Assembly: GCA_038230215.1 (NCBI GenBank)
Contig: JBBRNR010000002.1
Coordinates: forward strand, 62,001 to 126,000
Length of the DNA stretch: 64,000 bases
Direction of reading: 5' to 3'
From: DASVRZ01 sp038230215
Lineage (GTDB): Bacteria; Verrucomicrobiota; Verrucomicrobiia; Chthoniobacterales; DASVRZ01
In this document: piece after piece, positions 26,016-34,462 of the stretch
Numbering within the stretch: the stretch's first letter is position 1
How the letters are laid out: each line of letters opens with the position of its first letter
Translations under genes and position numbers: made by a program
The notes under the pieces: model-generated
What the model was told of the DNA's origin: nothing
Database searches by the model: none
The model's input: only the letters and a program-made list of their open reading frames with translations

Positions 26016-27101
26016 TTAGTAAATCATCTTTTGCCCAAGCATGGCCGCCTCTTCCTGTTGGACTTTTTCACGGGCACGGCTGATGGCGGCTTCGTAGATG
26101 CGCAGATATTGCGTGACCATTCCGTTCTGACTGAAATGGTCGATGACGCGTTGACGCACCTGGCGGCGATCCAGCGTCCGAACTTGGGAAATAGCCTCGA
26201 TCAAGCTCTCATAACCGGTGACGAGGTAGCCTGTTTTCCGATGCTGCACAATTTCCACATTGGAGCCGGAGCGCATGGCAATGACGGGCGTCCCGCAGGC
26301 CATTGCCTCGACCATGGAGAGGCGAAATGGCTGAGGCTTTTCGCTGAGGTGCACCAGCGCGAGGGCACGGCCGAAAATCTCGTTGCGACGCTCGCGGCTG
26401 ATCGGGCCGAGATAGATTAGCCGGCGATTGGCAGCAAGGGGATGAATGACTTTTTCAAAATAAGCGCCGTCCTCGACCGGGCCACCGAGAACCAGTGGGA
26501 TGTTCATTTTGTCGGCGGCCTCAATGATTCTTTCCAGTCCGCGTTCCGGCGCGATACTGCCGACGAACAAAAGGTAATCGCCCACGGTATTGTTCAGGCG
26601 ATATTCCTCCAAGGGGACTCCCGGTAAAATGGTTGCCGTGTAAGGCAGCCCAGGGATTTTACTGGTCTCGCTTATCGCGATGTAACTCGAGTTCCGAGCG
26701 AAGCGGTGAAAGATGGGTAACTGCCGAGATGTGGGCGTTTCGTAAAACGTGAGGACGACCGGCGTATCCACCATTTCTGTGTAAGCCAGCACCGAAACAT
26801 CATTATGGCAATGAATCACATCAAACTCATGGGAGCGGGCAAACACCTCGGAGGTATGCAGCAAATTCCAGACTCCCGGATCCAGCGCGCTGTCCTCGCG
26901 TAGCGGACGCGGGCAGATGGCGCGCAGTTTCGCGGTGCTGATGGAATCCGCCGTGGCGAAAAGCGTCACATCCATTCCCCGGGCGACCAACCCGTCGGCG
27001 AGGCTGGCGGCGATCAACTCCCGAATTCCTGAATGCCTGGGCGGTGTGCGCCAGTCGAGTGAGGAGACGACAGCGATGCGCATACGGGCTTCTGATTTCA
27101 T
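26016..27101 (-). CDS. Glycosyltransferase family 4 protein
   Basis: The 361-residue GT-B enzyme has an N-terminal acceptor domain opening RIAVVSSLDWRTPP. Its C-terminal donor domain contains LLFVGSIAPERGLERIIEAA, LIYLGPISRERRNEIFGRAL, and the E-x7-E region FRLSMVEAMACGTPVIA followed by a GSNVEIV block. The family transfers sugars from activated donors onto lipids, glycans or small molecules. The start could also be the ATG at 27083 (MRIAVV), which fits the family better. The gene converges on and abuts the DHS-like gene, so it is transcriptionally separate. Confidence 0.9.
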   Translation of the reverse strand: MKSEARMRIAVVSSLDWRTPPRHSGIRELIAASLADGLVARGMDVTLFATADSISTAKLRAICPRPLREDSALDPGVWNLLHTSEVFARSHEFDVIHCHNDVSVLAYTEMVDTPVVLTFYETPTSRQLPIFHRFARNSSYIAISETSKIPGLPYTATILPGVPLEEYRLNNTVGDYLLFVGSIAPERGLERIIEAADKMNIPLVLGGPVEDGAYFEKVIHPLAANRRLIYLGPISRERRNEIFGRALALVHLSEKPQPFRLSMVEAMACGTPVIAMRSGSNVEIVQHRKTGYLVTGYESLIEAISQVRTLDRRQVRQRVIDHFSQNGMVTQYLRIYEAAISRAREKVQQEEAAMLGQKMIY

Positions 27102-27156
27102 GCGGAGAGGAACGAGACAACCATTTCAGAAGTTATTATAAGCAGGAAATGAACCA

Positions 27157-28233
27157 TCAGGTTGATCTAAAAGATGACACAGCTTGCTGCAAAACCTTGA
27201 ACGCACTCCCGGCTCCAACAGGATCGAGCAGCCGGGCTTCATCGGTGGTCCGGGGTGTGAACTGACCGAGCTGGCGCACGATAAACTCGCGCTGGGTTTC
27301 CAGGGATTCATTGGTGAGCCCGGCGTCCACGCCCCAATTCTGCAAATCGGTGAAGTTGACGTCGGCGGTGAGATCCTGCCGACCGATGCGCGTGTAGATT
27401 TCCATGCCTTCGACCCGCTGATGATGAAAATAACCTCGAGCCGTTCCGTTGGGCTGCCGGTAATAGAGCGCGGGAAAAGTGTTGCCGTAGTCAATCGTCA
27501 ACCACGCTCCGCGAGTCAGCAGCGGGACGGTTCTCAAGAGTTCCTCTCGATACGCGGCGTGAACTTCTACGATCTGGACAGCCGAATTTTCTGCGAGTGT
27601 GGCAATAGAGCTGTGCGAGTTTTCGACCTCCGAGATCGCCCTGAAAGATTCCTCAATCTGGCCACATTCGAGTGTGGTTCCGATCTCGCTCCATTCGTTT
27701 CCGCTTCGACGCAATCTCCTACAGGGATAGGCATCGACGACTTCATTGGAGAAAATTAGCGCCGCTCCCCTGGCTGCCCGGATCGCCTCGGAAAGCGAGT
27801 CGTGCCAGCGGACATGGTATCCGGTGAGCTTTTTCATCTGCCTCTGCCTCAAGGGCAGGGAGACTTCGACCAGGTGGTAAGTCAATCCCAACCGCCCGAA
27901 AACACCAAGATTTCTCAGCAGGGTAGCGGCCATGTTTCCATTGCCGCCGCCGACCTCAATCAGATGCCAATGGAACCCAAATTGAAAACGTTTTTTCTGG
28001 CTTCGTGCCCAGAGAGCCAGGGCTTTTGCCAGTAGCGAATTTCCTTGTGCAGACGTCGAAAAATCTCCGGTTCGCCCCACGTCTCGGATCTGAGTTGCAT
28101 AATAACCTAACTCCGGATCGTAGAGCGCCGCGGCCATGAATTTCTCGAAGGAAAGCCATCCGTTGTTCCTTGCGACCAACTCCTTTAACACTGCTGCGGA
28201 TCGCGGGGTGGATGATTTAAGATCGACGGCCAT
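27157..28233 (-). CDS. MidA/NDUFAF7-type SAM-dependent methyltransferase
   Basis: The 358-residue protein has the DUF185/Methyltransf_28 pattern: SFEKFMAAALYDPELGYY, then GRTGDFSTSAQ, a SAM-binding LIEVGGGNGNMAATLL, SNEVVDAYPCRRL, LLTIDYG-like LTIDYGNTF and GYFHHQRVEGMEIYTRIGRQDLTADVNFTDLQ. Mitochondrial members methylate an Arg of NDUFS2 during complex I assembly; bacterial roles are unproven. The family normally reads FSNELLDALP; here it is FSNEVVDAYP. It may share a transcript with the following glycosyltransferase, 55 bases away. Confidence 0.92.
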   Translation of the reverse strand: MAVDLKSSTPRSAAVLKELVARNNGWLSFEKFMAAALYDPELGYYATQIRDVGRTGDFSTSAQGNSLLAKALALWARSQKKRFQFGFHWHLIEVGGGNGNMAATLLRNLGVFGRLGLTYHLVEVSLPLRQRQMKKLTGYHVRWHDSLSEAIRAARGAALIFSNEVVDAYPCRRLRRSGNEWSEIGTTLECGQIEESFRAISEVENSHSSIATLAENSAVQIVEVHAAYREELLRTVPLLTRGAWLTIDYGNTFPALYYRQPNGTARGYFHHQRVEGMEIYTRIGRQDLTADVNFTDLQNWGVDAGLTNESLETQREFIVRQLGQFTPRTTDEARLLDPVGAGSAFKVLQQAVSSFRST

Positions 28234-28384
28234 TATCAGTTTCGGCTAAAAAATACGCGCGGAGAGATGATTGTATTCGCTTTTTTAAGAGAAGACTGTA
28301 CATCCGCACTTTGCAGATTGGAATTTGACTGACAAAAAAATTCTTCTTCACTGATGTTGTCGTCCTAATTATAGATTCCCGCTT

Positions 28385-30175
28385 ATGAAATTCCGCGTTT
28401 TGCTCACCAGCCTTCTCCTAGTCTCGCATCTTGCGTTCGCACAGGAGAAACAGACCAGCGAACAGTTGTATCAAGAAGCCTACGAAAATTTCGTCAAACG
28501 GGATTATACCGCAGCCTCGGCCTCTTTGGATAAAATCAATCCGGTCGATCAGAAAAAGGCCGATATCCTCAACCTGCGCGGAGCGATTTACAAGCGGCTC
28601 GGAGAGTTGGACAATGCCGCCAACGCCTACACCGACGCGCTCAAGATCAACCCCAAGGACTGGGTGCCCAAATATAATCTGGCCGAGGTGAATTTCCTGC
28701 GCGAGCAATACAAACCCGCCCGCACCTTTCTCGAACAGGCCCTGGCTTCCATGCCCGAGGCTGATCGCCTGCAAAAGCAGGATCTGATTTTATACAAAGT
28801 TTACCTGACCTATTTGCTGCAGGGCGACGATGAAAAAGCAAAATTGCTTCTAGATAGTTTCGACATCAACTCGCCGACCCCGGTTTATTATTTCGCCCAG
28901 GCCGCCTGGAGCTATAAAAAGAAAGACAACGCAAAAGCCAAAACATGGGTGAACTCCACCGATGGCCTCTATTCGGAGGATCTGCGGAACAGCTATAGCC
29001 AGGCCTTGGTCGATGTCGGATGGCTGGAGCCTTCGGAAGGCGTAACCGCAACCTCGCTGACCGCCAATCCAGCCCCGAGCGCCACTCCGATGGAAGTCGC
29101 CGTCGCTTCGCCGTCGCCCGCAGTCCCGCCTCCCGCAACAGCAGTGGTACCGCTTGCCTCCAATAATGCGACACCCATTGCGGTGGTCGAACCTAGCGCC
29201 ACTCCACAGCCCTCTACTCCAGCAACGACTCCGATAGCCATTATTCCCGAGCCGACCGTGGCCAGCGATACGAAAGACGCCAACCACCGTTTCCCTGTGA
29301 AAATGGCTGTGGCTGCGGTGATCATCGTTGGAATTGTCTCTTTCCTTTTGATTAACCTCGCCAAGAAAAGCCGCATCGTTCCTCCCCCAGAAGACAACAC
29401 CGGCTATGAAGCCATTGCGGCCAGCGGTAATCCTGAAGTCGCCGGATCCATCGCCTATGCGTCCGAAGGCACCGGCGTCGTGGTCGAGCAGGACGAAAAC
29501 GGCGAAGTGCCGCCTACGGCCATCCGCGTCTCACCGATTCACCGGGATTATGCAGAGACTCCAGAAGCTCCAGCCCGTAAAGGTCGCAAAACTTCCACTG
29601 GCAAAACTTCCTCGGGAGGCAAACCCTCTCCAAAAGCAGTGCTGAATGCCGAGCCTAAGGAAGCTGTCTCCCTCAAAAAGACGCCGACCAGAGCAGTCGT
29701 TAAAGTGGCGACTGCCATAGCCGCGCCTGCCGCAAAAGTCACCAAGCCTGCTGCCAAAAAAACAGTCAAGCCAGCTAGTAAAGCGGTGCCATTGCCAGCA
29801 GAGGTCGTCGCCTCGAAAACACCAGCCAAGTCCACAACAAAGTCCACCGCCAGCAAACGGGTTCGTCTGGTTCCGATCCCGACCATCGACGTTCCGCCGC
29901 CGGAAATACCTCCAGCCAAGCTAATGGTTTCGAACATCGAAGTCCTGCGCGCCGATCCGACCAAGGCACCGGCCAAACCAGCGCCCAAAGCGAAGGCCAA
30001 GACTGCCGCCAAGGCACCAGCCAAACCCACTCTCAAAACCTCTGCTCAGCGTCCGGCCTCGTCCCTGATTACCATTCCTGAATTTGAAGATGCCGGGGTG
30101 GAGTCCGCTCCGAGCACCGTCATTCGATTGGTACCCGAATCGGCTCCGAAAGAGGACGATTCGAAGAACGTCTAG
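28385..30175 (+). CDS. TPR membrane protein with Lys/Ala/Pro-rich (H1-like) tail
   Basis: The 596-residue protein has a signal peptide (LLTSLLLVSHLAFA, cleavage before QEK). TPR repeats (about 24-190) include RGAIYKRLGELDNAANAYTD and ALKINPKDWVPKYNLAEVNF. A Pro/Thr/Ala-rich linker (210-305) and one transmembrane helix (about 310-327, MAVAAVIIVGIVSFLLI) follow. The tail of about 265 residues contains KTPAKSTTKSTASKRVR and KPAPKAKAKTAAKAPAKP, like histone H1. With a cleaved signal, the TPRs would be periplasmic and the basic tail cytoplasmic. No function is known; it could anchor nucleic acid to the membrane. Confidence 0.8.
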   Translation: MKFRVLLTSLLLVSHLAFAQEKQTSEQLYQEAYENFVKRDYTAASASLDKINPVDQKKADILNLRGAIYKRLGELDNAANAYTDALKINPKDWVPKYNLAEVNFLREQYKPARTFLEQALASMPEADRLQKQDLILYKVYLTYLLQGDDEKAKLLLDSFDINSPTPVYYFAQAAWSYKKKDNAKAKTWVNSTDGLYSEDLRNSYSQALVDVGWLEPSEGVTATSLTANPAPSATPMEVAVASPSPAVPPPATAVVPLASNNATPIAVVEPSATPQPSTPATTPIAIIPEPTVASDTKDANHRFPVKMAVAAVIIVGIVSFLLINLAKKSRIVPPPEDNTGYEAIAASGNPEVAGSIAYASEGTGVVVEQDENGEVPPTAIRVSPIHRDYAETPEAPARKGRKTSTGKTSSGGKPSPKAVLNAEPKEAVSLKKTPTRAVVKVATAIAAPAAKVTKPAAKKTVKPASKAVPLPAEVVASKTPAKSTTKSTASKRVRLVPIPTIDVPPPEIPPAKLMVSNIEVLRADPTKAPAKPAPKAKAKTAAKAPAKPTLKTSAQRPASSLITIPEFEDAGVESAPSTVIRLVPESAPKEDDSKNV

Positions 30176-30208
30176 GCCTTCGCTCCCGCTTAACTGACGG
30201 TCGATTTC

Positions 30209-31504
30209 ATGGTCGAACCCACGATATCCAGTTCTGTTCCAGAGCTTTACGAGCAGTTTGTGCTCCCGACGTATGGGCGTTTTCCCATCGTCATCGAGCG
30301 CGGGGCGGGCTGCCATGTCTGGGATGAAAACGGCAATGAATATCTCGATTTCGGAGCCGGAATCGCGGTCTGTTCCATCGGACATTCCCACCCACGGCTG
30401 GTTCAAACCATCGCCGATCAGGCGGCGAAATTGATTCACACCTCGAATCTTTATTACACCGCTCCCCAAGGAAAGTTGGCCGAACGTCTCGTTGATTACG
30501 TTGGAACTCCGGGCAAAATTTTCTTTTGCAACAGCGGCGGCGAAGCCAACGAAGGCCTCTACAAACTTGGGCGCAAATACGGCTCAGTCACAAGTGGAAA
30601 ACGCTACGAGATCATCACTTTCGAAGGCTCCTTCCACGGACGCACCATGGGCGGTATTTCCGCCACGGCGCAGCAAAAAGTGAAGGTGGGTTTCGATCCG
30701 TTGCTCCCCGGTTTTCGCCACGTTCCCTTCAACGACGTGCCAGCCCTGCTTGCGGCTATTCACGACAAAACCATCGGCATCCTCGTCGAACCCATTCAAG
30801 GGGAGGGTGGCATCAACTCGGCGAATGCGGCATTTCTCCAGACTCTGCGCAGCCTTTGCGACGAGCATGATCTACTTTTGATGTTCGACGAAGTCCAATG
30901 CGGCCTCGGGCGCACCGGCGACTGGTGCGGGTGGAAAACTCTCACCGGTGACGATCTCGCTCCCGATGCGATTAGCTGGGCCAAGGGCATCGCGGGCGGA
31001 TTCCCGATGGGCGCGTTCTGGGTGCGCAGCAAAGCGATCCAACTCGCCGACGGCAAGACCGGCAATCTGGCGGATATTTTTGGACCCGGCACGCACGGTA
31101 CGACTTTTGGCGGGACGCCATTGGCTTGCTCGGCGGCTAACGCGGTTTTCGATGTTATCGAGGAGGAAAACCTTCTGGAAAATGCTACGAGACTGGGCGC
31201 TTATACGTTGCGTAAAATTCGTGATTTACAGTCGCCGCACATCCGGGACGTTCGCGGTGCGGGTCTGATGATTGGCATGGAACTCGACTCAATGCTTCCA
31301 CAAAAGATGAATCAGCCGGGTAAAACGTCCTCGCAAATTCTTGTCCAACTGCTTCACGAACAGCATCAACTCTCGATCCCCGCTGGTGCCAATGTGGTGC
31401 GCTGGCTGCCCCCGCTTAACGTCACTGAGTCGGATATCGACCAAGCTGTCGCACAACTCTCCGCCGCCCTGGCTGAAGTGGACTCACTCCTCTCCAAAGC
31501 ATGA
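30209..31504 (+). CDS. argD: Acetylornithine aminotransferase
   Basis: The 431-residue PLP enzyme of class III aminotransferases has YLDFGAGIAVCSIGHSHP, FFCNSGGEANEGLYKLGRKY, the cofactor-contact DEVQCGLGRTG and the Schiff-base lysine K259 in ISWAKGIAGGFPMGAFW. It interconverts N-acetylornithine and N-acetylglutamate semialdehyde in arginine synthesis. The argF gene overlaps its end by four bases (ATGA), which supports argD over other ornithine-type transaminases. Length is slightly above the usual 400, mainly at the N-terminus. Confidence 0.92.
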   Translation: MVEPTISSSVPELYEQFVLPTYGRFPIVIERGAGCHVWDENGNEYLDFGAGIAVCSIGHSHPRLVQTIADQAAKLIHTSNLYYTAPQGKLAERLVDYVGTPGKIFFCNSGGEANEGLYKLGRKYGSVTSGKRYEIITFEGSFHGRTMGGISATAQQKVKVGFDPLLPGFRHVPFNDVPALLAAIHDKTIGILVEPIQGEGGINSANAAFLQTLRSLCDEHDLLLMFDEVQCGLGRTGDWCGWKTLTGDDLAPDAISWAKGIAGGFPMGAFWVRSKAIQLADGKTGNLADIFGPGTHGTTFGGTPLACSAANAVFDVIEEENLLENATRLGAYTLRKIRDLQSPHIRDVRGAGLMIGMELDSMLPQKMNQPGKTSSQILVQLLHEQHQLSIPAGANVVRWLPPLNVTESDIDQAVAQLSAALAEVDSLLSKA

Positions 31505-32409
31505 AAAATCTCCTCTCCATGCGCGAGTTGGAGGCTGCTCAGATACGTGAATTAGTCGCGCTCGGAGCCGTTATGAAGGCGGAGCGCGGACGACATACAT
31601 CGCATCCGCTGCGCCACGAATGCTGGGGCATGATTTTCAATAAATCTTCCACTCGCACACGAGTGAGTTTCGAGGTCGGCATTCGTGAGTTGGGTGGCGA
31701 CGTCCTGTTTCTCTCTGCCAACGACATCCAACTCGGCCGCGGTGAACCGATCAAGGACACCGCCCGCGTCCTCGGGCGCATGTTGCACGGGGCGGTCATC
31801 CGCACGTTTGCGCAGGCGGACGTGGTCGATTTCGCCAGTTACAGCGGGATCCCGACGATCAATGCGCTGACCGACGAGGAACATCCCTGCCAAGTGCTCG
31901 CGGACCTGCTTACCATGCAGGAAAAATTGGGTCGCATCGACGGAACCAAGGTCTGTTACGTGGGCGACGGCGACTCAAACATGGCGCGTTCCTGGATATG
32001 GGCGGCAGAGCGGATCGGCTTCGAGTTGGTCATAGCCGCGCCCAAGAAATATCAGCCTGCAGATGCTTATCTAACCCAACTGAAGAGCGGTGTGATAACT
32101 TGCAATGAGGACGTTTTCGCCGCCGCCAAAGATGCTGATGTCCTCTACACCGACGTTTTTGTGAGCATGGGCCAGGAAGCGGAAAGCGCGACCCGGCTGC
32201 AGGAACTGGCTTCATATCAGATCAATTCCTCCCTGGTTGCCGAGGCGAAAAGCGGCGCGCTCGTCATGCATTGCCTGCCGGCGTATCGAGGCAAAGAAAT
32301 CACCGAGGAAGTCCTCGAAGCCCATGCGCAGACGATTTTTGATGAAGCGGAAAACCGGCTTCATGCGCAAAAGGCCGTGCTCATACAGGTCTGCCGCCAG
32401 GCGAATTAG
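31501..32409 (+). CDS. argF: Ornithine carbamoyltransferase
   Basis: The 302-residue enzyme carries the carbamoyl phosphate site SSTRTRVSFE, HPCQVLADL, the ornithine-side LYTDVFVSMGQE block and the HCLPAYRG loop near the C-terminus. It makes citrulline from ornithine and carbamoyl phosphate in the cytoplasm. It follows argD with an ATGA overlap, so two successive arginine-pathway steps are coupled. The SMxxE form (SMGQE) fits ornithine rather than N-acetylornithine or succinylornithine substrates, though this is by resemblance. Confidence 0.94.
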   Translation: MKNLLSMRELEAAQIRELVALGAVMKAERGRHTSHPLRHECWGMIFNKSSTRTRVSFEVGIRELGGDVLFLSANDIQLGRGEPIKDTARVLGRMLHGAVIRTFAQADVVDFASYSGIPTINALTDEEHPCQVLADLLTMQEKLGRIDGTKVCYVGDGDSNMARSWIWAAERIGFELVIAAPKKYQPADAYLTQLKSGVITCNEDVFAAAKDADVLYTDVFVSMGQEAESATRLQELASYQINSSLVAEAKSGALVMHCLPAYRGKEITEEVLEAHAQTIFDEAENRLHAQKAVLIQVCRQAN

Positions 32410-33284
32410 ACCAGATCGTCGAACGCTGATTTCAGCGTCGGATGGTGAAAGGCAAAGCCCGTTTCTTCTGCTTTTTTTGGCACTGCGCGCTGACTTTCCA
32501 AGATGATGCTTGAGAGATCGCCCAAGGCCGTTTTAATCAGAAATTCGGGAACAGAAAACACCGTCGGACGATGCAGAGCTGTGCCGAGCGTCTGCGTGAA
32601 AGCGAGGTTGGTGCATTCCTCCGGAGCCACGGCGTTGACGGGGCCAGTGAGGGTTTTATTTTCCAAGGCGTACAGGTAAAGCGCGGCGATATCGGCGAGA
32701 TGAATCCACGGTATGTATTGCTGTCCGTGGCCCATCTTGCCACCAAAGCCGAGGGAAAAAATCCGGCGTAAAAGCGGGAACGCCCCGCCATTTTTTGCCA
32801 GCACCATTCCTGTGCGAAGCTGACAACTGCGGATGCCGTGCTCCGCTGCCACCCGTGCTTCCGCTTCCCAGACCTCGGCCACCTCGGCGAGAAATCCCGA
32901 GCCCGAACCGGCGGTTTCTATGAGTTTTTCTGCGCCGCGATTTCCGTAATAGCCCGTGCCTGAGGCGCAGAGAAAAATCGTCGGTCCCTTTCCCTCCATA
33001 CTCTGCACCAGATGCCGGGTGGTGTCGCGGCGACTGGCCACGATGCGGCGGCGTTTTTCGGAAGTCCATAGTCCGATGACGGGTTCGCCAGCGAGATGAA
33101 CGATGGCGTCGAGAGCGCTAACATCGACCGGGTGTTCCAATGAAAGTGGACGCACGTCGTGACAAGACGGCAGTTTTTTATGAACGCCTCTGGAGAAACC
33201 AGTGACTTGATGTCCGCGACTGTTGCAGAGTGCGGCGAGCGTGCTGCCGATGAGCCCCGTCACGCCGGTGATGCCGATTTTCAT
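32406..33284 (-). CDS. TIGR01777 family NAD-dependent epimerase/dehydratase-like protein
   Basis: The 292-residue extended SDR protein has the nucleotide-binding start KIGITGVTGLIGSTLAALC, HLAGEPVIGLW, the family signature FLCASGTGYYGNRG, QLRTGMVLAKNGGAFPLL and WIHLADIAALYLYALEN. This order is typical of the TIGR01777/YfcH group, whose substrates are unknown. It converges with argF, their stops overlapping by four bases. It is 12 bases beyond the 3' end of the amidase gene and may be read from the same transcript. Confidence 0.92.
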   Translation of the reverse strand: MKIGITGVTGLIGSTLAALCNSRGHQVTGFSRGVHKKLPSCHDVRPLSLEHPVDVSALDAIVHLAGEPVIGLWTSEKRRRIVASRRDTTRHLVQSMEGKGPTIFLCASGTGYYGNRGAEKLIETAGSGSGFLAEVAEVWEAEARVAAEHGIRSCQLRTGMVLAKNGGAFPLLRRIFSLGFGGKMGHGQQYIPWIHLADIAALYLYALENKTLTGPVNAVAPEECTNLAFTQTLGTALHRPTVFSVPEFLIKTALGDLSSIILESQRAVPKKAEETGFAFHHPTLKSAFDDLV

Positions 33285-33296
33285 GGGAGTTGCATT

Positions 33297-34277
33297 TCAA
33301 TCAAAGCGCCGATGCAGCCACGCCACTGGAAACCGGTCGCCGGGACAATCGGTGGGAACTGGATTGATCTCCTTGTGTGCGCGGACGATGGAATATTTTC
33401 CCTCGACCTTGCCGCAGCGACTGCGGAGGTAGCGGATGAGTTCGTCGAGTGCCTCGAGTTGTTTCTGGGTGGGTTTGTCGCGGTTAAAATCGCCGACCAG
33501 GCAGATGCCGAGCGAGATGTAATTCAGGTAATCGCTATGGACGTGGCCGCCATTGATTTGCTTGTTCCAGCGGCTGCCGAGTTCGATCTGTCCGTCGCCG
33601 GTGGAAGTGCCGTTGCCGATGACGAAATGGTAGGCCATGCCGTTGGGCATTTTGCGGGTGTGGCGGTGGTAGTAGTCGAAGATTTTGGCGTTGCCTTGCC
33701 GCGTACCGCTGTTGTGGACGACGATGTATTTCCATCGGCCTTTTTTGACGGGAGCTTCGTCGATACCGCGCTTAATGCTGCCCGTGATATAGCGGTATTT
33801 CGGCCCGCCCCACCAACTGCGCGGTGGTGGAACGACTTCGACATCCTCGTTGCCCGAGCGCCGGATCGTGATCGGAGCCTGTGGAGTGGATTGCAGGAAC
33901 GGCTTTGCGGTTGGCTTGGGTGCTGGTGTGGGCGAAGGGATGGCCCGTGGCGTCGGAGTGTGTTCGGGAGTTTCCTCAGGGGTCGGGCGTGGTGTCGGGC
34001 GCGGGGTTTCCTCGGGAGTTTCGAGTGGTATCTCACGGGGAGTCCGGCGCGGCTTGGGTGTCTCCTCTGGCGTTTCCGTGGGAGTCGGCTTGGGGCGCGG
34101 AGACGAGCGCGGCTTGGGAGCTGGAGTTACATTGGGCTCGGGCGGTAGCGTGTGCATTTGCTCTCGCGCCTTCAGAAACATTTCACGCTTTCTACGGGTG
34201 TCGTCCGAAATCTGACTTCTGGAAAATGATTCGCCCAGTAGTAGAAAAACGAAAACGAGGGACAAATGGCGGAGCAC
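33297..34277 (-). CDS. Secreted N-acetylmuramoyl-L-alanine amidase with Pro/Thr-rich linker
   Basis: The exported protein has a signal-like segment (LRHLSLVFVFLLLGESF), then a linker of about 90 residues full of TPEETP and PTPRP units. The C-terminal Amidase_2/PGRP domain contains KYIVVHNSGTRQGN, NGMAYHFVIGNG, GHVHSDYLNYISLGICLVGDF and DCPGDRFPVAWL. The zinc-site His and the late C/H pair are present, so it should cleave peptidoglycan amide bonds in the periplasm. The start at GTG 34277 is preferred because it puts the signal peptide at the N-terminus; an ATG at 34403 extends it by 42 unlikely residues. Confidence 0.85.
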   Translation of the reverse strand: MLRHLSLVFVFLLLGESFSRSQISDDTRRKREMFLKAREQMHTLPPEPNVTPAPKPRSSPRPKPTPTETPEETPKPRRTPREIPLETPEETPRPTPRPTPEETPEHTPTPRAIPSPTPAPKPTAKPFLQSTPQAPITIRRSGNEDVEVVPPPRSWWGGPKYRYITGSIKRGIDEAPVKKGRWKYIVVHNSGTRQGNAKIFDYYHRHTRKMPNGMAYHFVIGNGTSTGDGQIELGSRWNKQINGGHVHSDYLNYISLGICLVGDFNRDKPTQKQLEALDELIRYLRSRCGKVEGKYSIVRAHKEINPVPTDCPGDRFPVAWLHRRFD

Positions 34278-34462
34278 GGAGCGGAGACTAAAAGAATTGT
34301 CGAAGGCAGGCAAGGCACGCTTGGAAAAATCCACTTTTCTGCGGTTTCCGGATTGGTGAATGTGACGATCCGGTGACGCTGCACAAAAAGCCTTTCCATC
34401 CACAAGCCCGTAAGTTATTCACAGCTTGTTCACAAAAGATCCAATTTCCCCTCTGATTTCCC

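Noticed and set aside
29548..30036. 162-codon minus-strand Gly/Ala/Leu-rich frame
   Set aside because: It is the complement of the Lys/Ala/Pro-rich tail, whose codon bias creates such a frame.
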